Source: Anaeramoeba flamelloides | Taxonomy: Eukaryota; Metamonada; Anaeramoebidae | DNA length: 64,000 bases | Direction of reading: 5' to 3' | NCBI GenBank assembly: GCA_027625915.1 | Contig: JANTQA010000030.1 | Coordinates: 3,224,001 to 3,288,000, forward strand | In this document: positions 23,886 through 36,017 of the stretch, in pieces | How the letters are laid out: each line of letters starts with the position of its first letter | Numbering within the stretch: position 1 is the stretch's first letter | Notes under the pieces: generated by a model | What the model was told of the DNA's origin: nothing | What the model saw: the letters and a program-made list of their open reading frames with translations, nothing else | Database searches by the model: none | Made by a program: the position numbers and the translations under genes

Positions 23886-26800
23886 ATGCAAAAGAAAGTA
23901 AAAGTACGTCGATATCTCCAAAGAAACCAACAAAAACTCCTTCAATCGTTTGGGAAAGCAAACAAAACCGTAGACCTTGGTTTTGATGAATCACTGGGAT
24001 CCTTTGTAAATTTAAAACAAGACACTGAAGCAATGTTTGTTTTCATCCTTTTTCAATCTAAAAAACAAAAAAGAGTTCTTAATCAATGGAACTATTCCTT
24101 TTACTTTTTGACTTTTGTTTTTTTTCTTTTCTCACAAATTAACACCATAACAAACAAAAAAAAGAAATCAAAAACTAATCAACTTTATTAATTGTTTGGA
24201 TAAACTGCAAGGCACATCGCTACAATTAAGCGAAGATCTGAGCACATTTTTCACCAATTCTTCAAATGAAGATCAAAACACCGAAAATTTAAATCAATTG
24301 CTCACCACAACATCAACAGTTTTGGAAAAAGAAAATGTATTATTTTATTATCCCAGGGATAATTGTTCCTTTTTTTTTCTTTTTTATTCTTTTTGTTTTG
24401 TTTTTCATCAACAAAAATTACTACAGGGCAACCAATTTAAATGATTGAATATGGAGGAAATGACTTTTGTGAATCAAAAGTTCCAATATAAATTTCACAA
24501 ATCATAAGTTGCTTCGCTTTTCATCTCTTTTGTTCAGAAATATTTGCTTCAAATTTCGAATTCTCTCAAGATTCTAAAAAAATAATTGATTAATTCAAAA
24601 AAAAGAAAAAGAGTGATCCTCTGGGTTTGTAATTCCAAAAATGGGAATATATTTAAAAAGCGACAATTTGTTTTTGATTGATTTTTGGATGATAAATGGG
24701 AAAAAAGTTTCAATACAATTTACTGTTTTTTCTTTCACTGACAAACTATTTTAATCACAGAAAAAAGTTTAACCTTCGTTAGTTCTTACTGGTATTTGAA
24801 ATTTAAATGGGAAATAATTTTCATCTCCATTTCCAAATTCCTTTTTCAATCAGAACCCTACAAATTACAACCTACTTTCTTTCAGAACCCGATTTATAAA
24901 AGAAGAATCTGGAAAAGGAAGTGAAATTTTTTTCCCTTTTATAATTCAAATACCAGTATTAATTTCAGAACTTCGAATATAGTGTTTAATACTGATTTAT
25001 TTTTTCTTGTTTTTTAAGTCGAAATGTTGACTGTACGACTTTAGCTTGAGAAAGAAACAAAAAAAAAAAAAAAAAAAAAAAGCAGAAAGTCAACACTAGT
25101 ATGAAAAAATAAAATTGAAAAAAAAAAAGTTAGACAAAACTTCAATTTCAATTATCATTTCATCCTTGTTAATTGAGCTTATTCAGAATATAATCAACAT
25201 TCCAGTTCTTCAAAATCTTGAGGCTGTTGTATTTATTGTTGTTAATAGTACTACGATTTTTAAAAGTCTCTAGTCTAGAAAAAAAGGTCTATTTTGGTGT
25301 ATTTTTTTAAATGGATGTGACAATGAATTTTCTTTAAATTCGACTTTAGGATATTTTTTTGAAGAGATAATAACTAATAGTTTTGAAAACACTCTACCCA
25401 TCTAAAAAAACTCAAACACAGAAAAAAAATAACTGATGATAAATATTGAGAGTGTACGTCAAGTGCCATCAAGTGCCTAGCTTTTTTTTACTTTTTGGAA
25501 TAAACCGAAAATTTATTAAAATTTTCTGTTTATTTCTTAAATTAAAAAAAACCTAACGAAAGTGTCCTAGCTTTTTTTTACTTTTTGAAATAAACAGAAA
25601 ATTTTAATAAATTTTTTTTTAATTTCAAAAATTAAAAAAAACCTAACCGAAAATCAAAGAAAAAATATTTTTTCCAATTTAAAACAACAAATACTTCTTT
25701 AATAGTCCAAATGATTGGTTCCCTATTTGAAATATATTCATCAGATTTAAAATACTTTTAAAGTATAATAAAATGGCCTCTTATCTAGAAGCAAAAAAGT
25801 TTTCAAATTTTTTACTATTAAATTCAAAAAAAATATTACTGGAAAATTGGATTTTTCAACTTAAATTGTAAAATATCTTTAAAAATATTTTTTGATCAAA
25901 GATCTTTTATTAACCAATAGTGTTTATTCTAATTAAAGTTAGTAAAAAGGGTAAAATTAGCAAATATTTGATTTTTTTTTGGAAAAATTTTTTCATGATC
26001 GTGAAGCGAAAATTATTTTATCATTTAACTTCAAACACCAGCAGAATTCTTGAAACAATTTCAATCCTAATAATTATTTTCAAAATGTCAAAACTATAAA
26101 TTTTAATTAGCCACTACCAAAATGTACCCATTTGAGTTGAACAACCTTTTTATGGGCACTTTTCAATTGTTTTTGGTTTTCACTTTTCACTTTTTGAAAA
26201 TTATTAGGGTTTTTGTGTACTAACAAATTCAAATAAATGTTTGAAAATTTTTGCTTAATTTTTCCTTTTGGAATTTTTTTCACCTTAGCTTTGAATAAAG
26301 CATTTTATTGGTTTAACTGTTAAGGGTCGAGTCATTAAGGTTAAAAATAATGTTCTGAAATGGATTAAAAAAAAATTTGTAATTTTTAGGAGTGCCTAAT
26401 ACCAATCAAAAACTTACCAACATATGAAGCATAATCAATCTCCAAAAAAGAACAATCAAAAACTAGACATTTTAAGAAAAAAAAGCACCAAAGAGAGACA
26501 CTAAATTTCCGATTAGAATATATAATTTTGAAAACAACTATGTTCTTTTTGAACGTCGCTCTTTGGTGCTTTTTGAGTGATCTCGAAGATTTTTATTTTC
26601 ATTTTTTTCTATTCTCAAATGAGTTATTTTTTTCTCCAGAATGTAACAAAATCCTTACTTTATCAAATACAGAGAGTTAAAATCTAACCACAAATTAGAT
26701 TAAATCGAATTAAATTGATTGTTTACTAATAGAAAACAATTTGTTTTAAATTGAAGAAATTTAACCATTTGGAAATTTAAAAAAAACAAAAAAGTAATTT

Positions 26801-29800
26801 TTTTTTTTAATTAAATTTTTTGGAAATGAAATTTCTTTTAAACTTTTTTTTTTTTAAATGGAATTTTTTGCCAATGAGATCCTCTCAAAATTTTTTTTTT
26901 GTTGTTATTTGAATTTTTGAAACTGAGAATACTTGGGCTTTTTTTGGTTGATTGAATTTTTTTGCCAGAAGAATCCTGTGAACTTTTTTTGTTATTTGAA
27001 TTTTTTGCCAATAGAGATCCTATGAATTTTTTCCTTGTTATTTGAATTTTGTGAATTTGTTTGGTTGATTTCAATTTTTTTTATTGAGATAAAATAAAAT
27101 TTTGGTTTTTTGTTATTGGAATTTTGTCAATCAAAAGAAGGGCAATTCCACAATACCCTTTTTATTATCAAGTCACTCCTCGAGTATGGAACAAATACAC
27201 GGTAAATGGATAGACCCTTAAGAAACTTTGTAAAATTAGTTGTTCTTCAAAATATTCTTTACCCAAAGAACTGTTTGATAAGAAACAGTTGAGTTATCAT
27301 GATTTATAAAAATGGGAATTGAACTAAAAATTTTTTGAAAATATTTTGGACTTATCAATATTATTTTTGCATAAAATGAATTATGGAACAGAAATTCCAA
27401 AATAGATGATTTTTTTAAATTTTCAAGATCAGACATCTTTTGAGGTAATATTTTTACTGAACATGAAATACAGAACTGAAATTCCCAAATAGATGATTTT
27501 TTAAAATTAAAAGATTTAAAAGATTAAAAAATCAATAAAGTATTTTAATTTAAAAAATTGAAACAAAGCAAAAAAATAATAGTTTTGGATTTCATTATTT
27601 CTTTTTATGGAATATGTAACATCAATAATTTGGTCTTCACTTTAGTGTACTAATCTAAAACTATTTTCTTCTCTCTTGAAACCCTTTTATTATTAAAATC
27701 TGTTTTTCCCCACTGGGCTATCTTTTTTTGGGGTTTTTAATACATATTATTACTTTACGATTATTTTCATTTCCCCATTTTTACTAAAGAATTTAATTTT
27801 GTAAAAAAAAAAAATTATCAAAAAATTGTTTTTCGGAACAAAAATTACATATATCATTTACAAAAAAATAAATTCTGAAAAATAAATTTTGTAAAAGAAA
27901 AAATATATTATTTAAATTATACAAACAAATTTCAAAATAAAAAAAAATTTCTCTCAAAAAATGGTGGAATATCTTGTGATTTTTTTAATAACATTTTCTG
28001 TTTCTACTTGATATATTAAATCAAAATAATTGATATTTGTTTCAAATTATTTTTTATTTATTTCGGAATCGAAATTACTGAAATTTCCTATTGGTGGCAT
28101 ACAATCCGAGGATAATGTACTTCTTTATCTGATCATATAATCAATTTCAAATATTATAAAATAATTCTTATTAAATGATGATCTAGAAATTGGTTAAATT
28201 AACCAACAGTTTATAATAATTAATGACTCTTATTTATTTTTTTTTAAAAAAAATACTTAAAGAAAATCAAAATATATATTTTTTTCAGTAATAACATAAG
28301 GAATATCTTAATTTTAGGATAAAAGAAAATTACTTTTATACTTAGCTTGATATTTATAGAATTTAAAAATATCAGTTCAATAAAAATTGATAAAAAAAAA
28401 AAATAACAGATAACAAAAAAAAAAATGAACTAACCCAAAAAAATGACAACTTTTTATTGTAAAACGGTTGAAAAATTTAAATATTTCCCAAATATTCCCC
28501 TTCTTATTTTTCACTGATTAATCAATGTACCTGAACTTGAAATTATCCCAACCGAAATAATTGTGATTTTTAAACTCTTAAGGGGTTAGTTTCGCCATAT
28601 ATTTGTCTATAATTAAAGTATTTTGTAATTAAAGGTAAATGATATTAGTGTTCTTCAGAGTTCAAATGGATCTAAAAAATCTATTATAAACCTTTTTGAA
28701 TAATAAATTATTAAATTTTTTATCAATAATCACAATTAAAAATTGCCATTTTGGAAATTTTTTTTTATTCCTTTTCCAAATCGAAAAAATACAAACCAAA
28801 ATAATAGTATTCCAGTATTAAAGGGGGTAGCGGGTTCTAAACGAATTCTTCGGATGTACTATAAATATCATCCTTCCATTTTGATAAAGGTGAATACGAT
28901 CTTTTATCCAAAGATTAAAATAAATTATTTTTTTGATTTTTATTTTTTCTGTTTCTACTCTAAAACACCACTTACCAAATCCCTTAGAAATAAATATAAG
29001 AAGATATTTATCCCAATTATTTTTACATTTAGATAAGTTATTAGTACAAAAGAACTAACAACTAAATAAAATTCAATAATTTTCCCAAAAATCAATACTA
29101 CTCTTCGTGATTATCATTTTGTGCTTAGTGGGTATTTACAATAGAACATTAAATAAAAATCAAAAAAATAATTTATTTTAATCTTTGGATAAAAGATCGT
29201 ATTCACCTTTATCAAAATGGAAGGATGATATTTATAGTACATCCGAAGAATTAGTTTAGAACCCACTATCCTCTTTAATACCGGAATACTATTATCTTGG
29301 TTTCAATTCCTTGATCTCAAGATTCTCTCAATAATTATTAACTAAAAAAACAGAAAGTTTGATTCTTTTTGTTTGCTTTCTATAAAGCTAGTTGTTTTTT
29401 TATAATACTCTATTTCCAAGAAAGTGGGAAAAATTTATTTTAAAATATCTTTATTAAACTTCATTCTAAAATTATTATTTAAATATCAAAAATTGTTATT
29501 CATCATCAAAATTGATTGTTCATAATAATTCAATCTGCTTGTTTGTAAGATATTATCTGTATATTAAAGATATCAAAGTTTCTGAACACAATTTTTTATG
29601 ATATTTTTTAAGGTTTTGAAAAGTGGTGTTATTTTTTTCTTTTTGATCATAAAAAAATTTCTTTAAGATGTTTAATCCCGAAACGATTTCTCATAAAATT
29701 AAAAACTGAGATATATATATTATTGTTTAAAAAATCATTTGGATCCTAATTAAACTAAAATTCAAAATATTCCACACAGTTAAAACAATCCAAACAATCA

Positions 29801-32302
29801 CAATAATAAACTAGATTCCAAAATTTTGGACACAGTTTAAACAGTGGAAAGAACATCATTACTGCACTTTAAATTCAAATTGGAAAGAATTTTGATTTTA
29901 CAAACAATTTCATTTTTTGTCTTTTTTGTTTTGTTTTCACATCCTTTTTTGCAGTTACGTAATCTTTTTCGTTAGATCTCGAAAATTTTTTTCAATGGTT
30001 GATAGAAGGTAGTGTTGAGTTTGTTAAATTGGAAAATCCACATACAATTGGTAGATGATATCTTAACATTTGATCGATCAACAATTGTTGGTGAAATTTC
30101 AACAAATTTACCAATACATTTTTTGTTCTGCTCGTTTCATTATTTTGGAAACACCTGTTTTTATTTTTGAGTTTTATATTTTTTTCTTTTATTTGGGTTA
30201 AAATTATTACTTATTAAAACATTAATACTGGGTAACTTAAATGTAGTTTTATATTAGGTTTGGAAAAATACAATAAATTGGGTTTTTTTTTGCCTATTTT
30301 TGATTTTGGGTGTGTCCAAATTTTTGGAACGGGGTTTACAATTTCATTCAAATTGGAAATAGTTTTGATTTTTATAAAAATATGAAAATCATTTTTTCTT
30401 CTTTTTAGTTTTTTGTTTGCATTTCATTTTTTGAATTACGTAACTTGTTTGGTTTGATCAAAATTTGTTTTGATAGATTAATATTAGGTTAAAGTTGAGT
30501 TGTTACAAATAGAAGAACTCAAATAAAATTAGTTGATAGTCTCGAACCATTTGATTGAACAGTATTCCTAATAGAATTTCAACAAACTATACTAATACGT
30601 TTTTTTGTATTGCTCTCTCCAAAATTTTTAACACACCCTTGATTTATTTGTATTGATAATTATTTATTTTTAGTTATGTGAGTATTGTAATTTATAAACA
30701 AGTGTTAGTACTTCAATCAGTGAATGTTTCTAATTTGGAATTTCTTCTTGAATTGAATAAATAAGATTTTTTTTTCAAAAATTGAATTTTGGTATGTTAA
30801 AAATTTTGAATTGGGGTTTATATTGAACGTTTTTTATTGAATTTAGTTTTACTTAATCCTAGATAAAAAAAGAGGAAACATTTTTTTTTCATTTTTTGAA
30901 AATAAACCATTTTTCAGTCAAAAGTGCCAAATCATAATGAGTGAATACCCTTTGCTTAGAAGTTTTGAATAGATATTAGAAGGATAATTAATTTTGGAAA
31001 TTTCAAAATTCAATTCATTTTTTCACATTTTGCTTTTTTTCTTTTTTTCTATTTTTTTTAAACATCTAATTCCTTTGCAATTTTTTTTTTTATTGCAAGA
31101 TCTATAGTCGCTTGGATAAAAGCATGTTATTCTAAGGTTATTAAAACAGTAAAAATGATTGTAGAGAAATCATTTTGTTTTCTATTGGAATTTTATTTGG
31201 ATCTTCAATAGGAGATCAAAACGAACCTTGTTGTTTTTCTCAATTAGGGAACCTAAGAATTAGAGTTTTTCAATTTTTAAGTAAATCCATTGATTTATTA
31301 GTTTCACTTCTTACGGATATCAACTATTCTTCAATATATATTATTCTACTTATTTTTTATTTGTACTTCAATGGTCAATTTTAAAAAATAATTAATATCT
31401 TTGAAAAAAATGGTTTTTTTTGGATATTCCTTTGACAGAGTCAAAGTTTATTTTAACTTCAAATAAAATATTTTGAAATTTGGTAGTTCAAATATAAAAA
31501 TTTAATGCCTTTACAAAGAAAAATTCATTTTTATAAACTTGAAAAGTCATTTTAATCAGCAGAAAAGTTTAATCTATGATAAAATACAAACCAAATCCCA
31601 CTAATCCCCCTTGGACGAATAGTACCTTAAGGATTATTAATTTTTAAATCTTCTTTTTGAATAAAAACACAGTTTATTTTTTTTTTGATTTATATTTTTA
31701 ATTGTTACTTTTTTTTTTTTTTTAAATTTTATTTTTTTTTCCCAATAATTTTTTATAAAAAGAAATTACTTCAAAAAAATGTTACAGATCATTTAGAAAT
31801 TAGAATTGATACGATGAAAAAAATACAAAAAAGTATTTCCGAAAGAAATAAATTACTAACTCAATCTGATTTCCATGAAAGAAAATATCAAAAAGCAAAA
31901 CTTTCAAAAAAAAAAACAAAAGAAGCAATCGAAATTTTGGAATCTGCTTCTAAAACATCACAAAAGGAATTCCAGATGAAAAACAATAAATTAAAGAAGA
32001 AAATGAACAAATACACCAACAACAGAGATTTGTATTTAAATCAAATGATGGGATATAGTTTAAATTCATATTTGAAGACTATTAATATTTTGGAAGATCA
32101 ACTCTCTAAACTTGAAATATCTTCTGATGAAGACGAAAATTATGACGAAGATGAAGATTACGACGAAGAGGGGGAAGAGGGGGAAGAAGTGGAAAGCGGG
32201 GAAGAGGAAGAAGTGGAAAATAAAGAAGGTGCCGAAAGTGAAGAAAGTGAAAGTGAATATGAAACGGTAACTGAAGAGAGTGATCAATCTTCTGAAAATT
32301 AA
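23886..32302 (+). CDS. BAR-domain protein with acidic C-terminal tail (amphiphysin/Rvs161-like)
   Basis: BAR domains dimerise into curved coiled coils that bind and bend membranes in endocytosis and actin regulation. Visible exons: 23886-24034 (ATG), 24165-24336, probably 25187-25228 (NIINIPVLQNLEAV), and 31788-32302 (TAA). Exon 1 has QQKLLQSFGKANKTVD then FDESLGSF, the start of the BAR helix 1. Exon 2 has LDKLQGTSLQLSEDLSTFF. The last exon has the basic helix (KKIQKSISERNKLL), the long third helix and then about 55 residues of Glu/Asp/Ser. Phases agree for exons 1-2 and 2-3. A further short exon (phase 0 to 1, encoding the usual VxxPI segment) must lie in the 6.5 kb before the last exon but I could not place it. 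The introns hold at least four transposon-like elements and the gene spans 8.4 kb. No SH3 domain is present. Confidence 0.75.
24785..24960. repeat. Small foldback element, family 5 (in BAR intron)
   Basis: About 175 bp with inverted ends: TTACTGGTATTTGAAATTTA at the left, TATAATTCAAATACCAGTA at the right. Related blocks sit inside family 1 copies c (about 7.8 kb) and f (about 50.8 kb), and half of one is near 11.08 kb. It is non-coding. Confidence 0.65.
25486..25645. repeat. Palindromic element, family 7, two adjacent copies (in BAR intron)
   Basis: The segment CTAGCTTTTTTTACTTTTTG followed by AATAAAC(C/A)GAAAATTT appears twice in tandem, at about 25488 and 25568. Each is closed by AAATTAAAAAAAACCTAAC, which pairs with an AGGTTTTTTTTAATTT motif found at 35.9 kb. 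It is preceded by CAAGTGCCATCAAGTGCC, a short direct repeat. Confidence 0.55.
26320..27222 (+). repeat. MITE-like element, family 3, copy b (in BAR intron)
   Basis: The best-preserved copy, about 900 bp. Ends TTAAGGGTCGAGTCATTAAG and GGTAAATGGATAGACCCTTA are imperfect inverted repeats, with TTAA at both outer edges. It contains the hairpin AAAGCACCAAAGAGAGAC / GTCGCTCTTTGGTGCTTTTT (26484-26572) and five or so tandem units of about 55 bp from 26820. Lys/Ser-rich frames across those units are by-products of the repetition. Confidence 0.8.
28795..29300. repeat. Inverted repeat with about 150-bp arms (in BAR intron)
   Basis: The left arm, about 28795-28950 (GTATTCCAGTATTAAAGGGG, then GATAAAGGTGAATACGATCT), is matched by the right arm, about 29145-29300, as its reverse complement (AGATCGTATTCACCTTTATC). 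The spacer is about 195 bp. The arms are highly alike with a few differences, so this is a young foldback element or an inverted duplication. Plus-strand open frames over the left arm are not genes. Confidence 0.75.
29753..30818 (+). repeat. MITE-like element, family 2, copy c, split by a nested relative
   Basis: The outer copy is two pieces, 29753-29806 and 30339-30818, with ends AACTAAAATTCAAAATATT and GAATTGGGGTT. A second element is inserted exactly within the AATAATACAATTTC site that other family 2 copies keep intact. It lies in the last BAR intron. Confidence 0.75.
29809..30336 (+). repeat. MITE-like element, family 2 variant, inserted at a TA
   Basis: A 528-bp element with ends AACTAGATTCCAAAATTTTG and AAATTTTTGGAACGGGGTT. 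It sits between duplicated TA dinucleotides (29807-29808 and 30337-30338), where the empty site in sibling copies has one TA. That is the Tc1/mariner-superfamily target duplication. It has no transposase. Confidence 0.75.
30902..31450 (-). repeat. MITE-like element, family 1, copy e (in BAR intron)
   Basis: Left AATAAACCATTTTTCAGTCA, right TTTGACAGAGTCAAAGTTTA. It lacks the internal insertion seen in copies c and f. It ends about 340 bp before the last BAR exon. Confidence 0.7.
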
Positions 32303-32425
32303 AATTATTTTTTATTTTTTATTAACGAAATTAATTTGTAATTATTCTTGAATAATTAATTAATGATTCATAAATTAATTTACAATCATAATAATTTTAA
32401 AAATTTATCATTTATTGTTTTCAGA

Positions 32426-32426
<1 letters not shown>

Positions 32427-32468
<42 letters not shown>
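32427..32468. repeat. (AT)n microsatellite
   Basis: About 42 bp of alternating AT, 125 bp past the BAR stop codon. Confidence 0.9.
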
Positions 32469-32699
32469 CAAAATAATTCTACAAAGATTTCATGGAAATA
32501 AAAACTGGGAAATATTTCTATCGTTTAATAATTAAAAACATTTTAGACTCCATTTTTATAAATTACTTGCAAACAAAAAAAAAATCTATTTTTTGAAATT
32601 AAATAATCAAATATTTCTTTAATATTTAAAATCCATTTCACACCAAGGTTCTCAGCCTAAAATGAAAAATTCAATTTTTTTTTTTATTTTGAAGGGAGG

Positions 32700-33400
32700 A
32701 AATTAGTTTCCTCTTACAGCACTAAGGTTTTTTTTAATTTAAAAGTATTGTGTTAAATCTTTGATTTTTCTCTATTATTTTGAATTCTGGGAAACCTAGA
32801 AACTTGACGGCACTCTACGGCATTTTCCTAATTTCTAAATTTTTGTTTAGAAAATTTCAATAAAGAGTCATAAATTTCTTTATCATTAACTAATGACAAA
32901 AATAAATAATGAGTCTTTGTTTTGAATAATATTCAGAAAATTATTCTTTAATTATTTTTGTTTATTTAGATTAATCCCTTAATCCAAAATTTTCGATTTT
33001 TTCCTTGAATGGTTAGTCCCAGAGAAAATGATCGATATCTTCATCTATTTCCAGATTTTGGTATTTTTTTTCATAAGTTGCAAGATTTTGTTTTTATTTT
33101 ATTCTTACCATAAACATAAGAAAATATCTATTTAGATAATTTATGTATTATTATAGTTTTAGTCTGGAAGTTGAAGCCTTTCATTTTAAATATTGATGTT
33201 TATTTATGTTGTTAGGTTTTTTTTTAATAGGAGAAATGAAAAGAAAATTTCTAAAAATTTTCTTTTAATTTTTTAAATTAAAAAAAGACACCTTTATCTT
33301 TTCCAGAATTCAAAAGAATTGAGTAAAATCTTTGATTTTTCTCTATTCTTTCGGATTCTGGAAAACCTAGGCACTCTACCGAACTCTATGTCACTACTGT
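32700..33400. repeat. Family 7 related copies (two, diverged)
   Basis: Two successive segments of about 120-170 bp (32700-32815 and 33220-33400) share an AGGTTTTTTTTAAT start, the block TAAATCTTTGATTTTTCTCT / ATTCT(G)GGAAAACCTAG and a GCACTCTACGGCA-type end. The same pieces recur at 35.8-36.0 kb in the opposite order. Confidence 0.5.
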
Positions 33401-34929
33401 TTATTTATATTGTTATTCTGTCTAAAAATTTTTAAATATTCTTGAGATTTCCACCAGAACAATTTATTATCAATTTTTGTCTAAATTTATTTAGATTCGC
33501 ATTTAATAATTTTATATTTTCTATTTTCCAATTTATATTTTTGTTGGCTTTTTCTGAAAATTTTATATTTTTGGATATATGTCCAAAATCCTAGAATTTC
33601 TAATTTCTTTTTGGGTTTGTATCTTCTTTTGTAAATTGAAATTCTTACTTGGTCAAGTATATATTCAGTTCAATAAATTATTCTCGGGGCAATAGGATTG
33701 ATTTTTTAAAATTTTGTTACTTTTTGATTTATCCAAACATCAATAGAGTCAAAATAATTTTGATTTAGATTAAAAATTACAAGGAAACAAAATAATTGGC
33801 TAATACATATTGATTTAAACATTTTTAATTTTACCCTATTGGTTAATTTTTTTTAAAAAAATTTTTTATTATTTTAAAACTATCTTTTCCTTTTTCAAAC
33901 TTTTTTTTGTAAATGAATTTTCTTTTTCTAACCAGAAAAATTCAATTTTTTTCAGAACCAACCAACAAAAGATTGTTTAAAAAAGAAGAGAAATAATAAA
34001 ATTCATATAAGAGTTGATATTTATAAAAATAAAACCTTAAAAAACTATAAATTTTATAAACCACTAAAATGTTAAAGAAAAATATTGGTAACCTTTCATT
34101 GGAACTTCTCATGCTAAAATTTTCAATTTATTTATTAATTTTTTTGGAAAATTAAAATGGTAGACAATATAATTTTTTAAGAGTAAATATATTCATTTTA
34201 TAAGAAATTACAAAGCCTAAATTTTCTTAAAGTTAATTTGGAATTTCAAACATTTTTATTTGAATTTGGCTTTTATAAAAAAATTAAAAAAGAAAAGAAA
34301 GAAGAAAAAAAAAAAAAAAAAAAAAAAAAAAAGAAAAAGAATAATAATAATATTAATGAAATTAGAAAAAAAAAAAATTATCCAAATTAGAAAAAATGAA
34401 TCAGATTGAAAAATTGACAATTTATTTAGAGTAGAATATTGAAGAAAACGTATAAATTTTGATCTATTCCTTCAATAAAAATTGTATCCTTTGAATCAAA
34501 AAGAGTTTAATATTTTTTTTTTTTGGAAATTTTAAAAATATAAATTAATTCTCAAATAGTTTAAAAGTGAAAATTTAATAATTAGAAATTTGGCAAAAAA
34601 ATATCATACCCTTAAAATTACATTTTTAATATTAAAAATTTCTTCAAAGAAAATTTCAATTTGTTGTTATATATTTAAGTATCATTACTTAATATAAGTT
34701 AAGTGTGGATCCTGATATTAGAGTGAAAATCTCTGAGGTGGTGTGGTATTCTTTTAAAGAAAATTCGATACCTGTTAAAAATTTAATTTTTTTCTTTTTT
34801 ATACTTTTTACTTTTTCCAATAAACTTTTTAAAATTATCTATTTTGACCCTTTTTGTTTTTGAAGTGTTTGGGGGGGGGGGGGGTAAAGTGAATAAAAAC
34901 CATTATAGGAATAGGGAAAATGGTCATGA

Positions 34930-35110
34930 TTCAATCTTAAAGTAACTTGTTCTAATTCAATCAAAAGCAAACGAGAACTGGACTTAAGTAATTGAAGAGA
35001 ACTGAATCCTGACCGAAGTAACTAAAGTGGACAGAATCGAGCATTTCGGTGCAATTTGACTAGTTGGCACTTGGACCGAGTCAATACTGATGAGTTGTTA
35101 TCTTTTACTT
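34930..35110. other. GC-richer island of unknown nature
   Basis: About 180 bp that stands out from the 80% AT background. It has loosely repeated units such as GAGAACTGGACTTAAG and GAGAACTGAATCCTGACCG. On the minus strand about 36 codons are open (SIDSVQVPTSQIAPKCS). It is not a recognised gene, tRNA or snRNA. Confidence 0.3.
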
Positions 35111-35814
35111 GTGTTTTCAGAAAATAAGATTTTGGAAACTAAAATAAATTAAAATAATATAAATTAAAATTTACATTAAACATTGCAAAAAAAAATAAAA
35201 AAAATAGGATAAAGGAACAACAAAAGACAATTTCAAAAAAAAATTCTTTTTCTTAAAAACTCAGCACTTTCGTATGTAAACATCTGGCAAGTTCTAATTT
35301 AAAAAATAATAAAGTAACATCTTTCATTTGATCTATCGTTGGTCAAATATTTAGATCTCTTTATTAAAACAAATTATGGTGGCGATCCAAAAAAAAAAAT
35401 TCGACATAAAAGGGAACAACCACCAAGCCAATTCAATATTTGGGAAAAAAAAACTTTTCATTTGAAGTTTTTTAATTTTTTTTATTATTTTTGACTCTAT
35501 TTTATTTCGTAAAACTAAATTTGTTTAAATACTTCTAATGACTCTAATTAAAATGTTCTTTTGACTACTCTTTGAATTAGGAGTCACAAATTTAGTCACT
35601 TCAAAACTCTCTCTTTAACAGGTTAAGAGCTCTTCATAACTTAACCCTTGCAAATAAATCCTACTCTATTTTATTTCTATATTTTCTTTCTCTTTTTCTT
35701 GTCCTTATTTAGAAATAATTAAAACTTTTCTTTTTATTTTTTAAAGAAAAGCTATAATATCGGCTAAAATCTCTTCTATCATATTGCTAGGATAAGAAAT
35801 CTAAATAAATTTAG

Positions 35815-36017
35815 AGTTTCATGAAGTGCCGTAGAGTGCCGTAGAGTACCTATCTTTTCCAGAATTCAAAAGAATAGTGTAAAGTTAAAGATTTTTCTCA
35901 ATTCTTTTAAATTCAGTAAAATATAATAGCCGTTAGGTTTTTTTTTAATTTGAGGAATCAACCGAAAATTAAATAAATTTTCATTTTATTTCTCAAATTA
36001 AAAAAAACCTAACGGAA
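35815..36017. repeat. Family 7 element with an 86-bp palindrome
   Basis: A direct repeat of GTGCCGTAGA (35823-35845) and a TTTTCCAGAATTCAAAAGAA block are followed by near-perfect hairpin arms. Left 35930-35970 (CCGTTAGGTTTTTTTTTAAT), right 35976-36016 (ATTAAAAAAAACCTAACGG), with a loop of only about 5 nt. Confidence 0.65.

Noticed and set aside
26838-27074. Lys/Ser-rich open frame on minus
   Set aside because: It is produced by the 55-bp tandem units inside family 3 and carries no family signal.
32066-32287. Phe/Ile-rich open frame on minus
   Set aside because: Antisense shadow of the acidic tail of the BAR protein.
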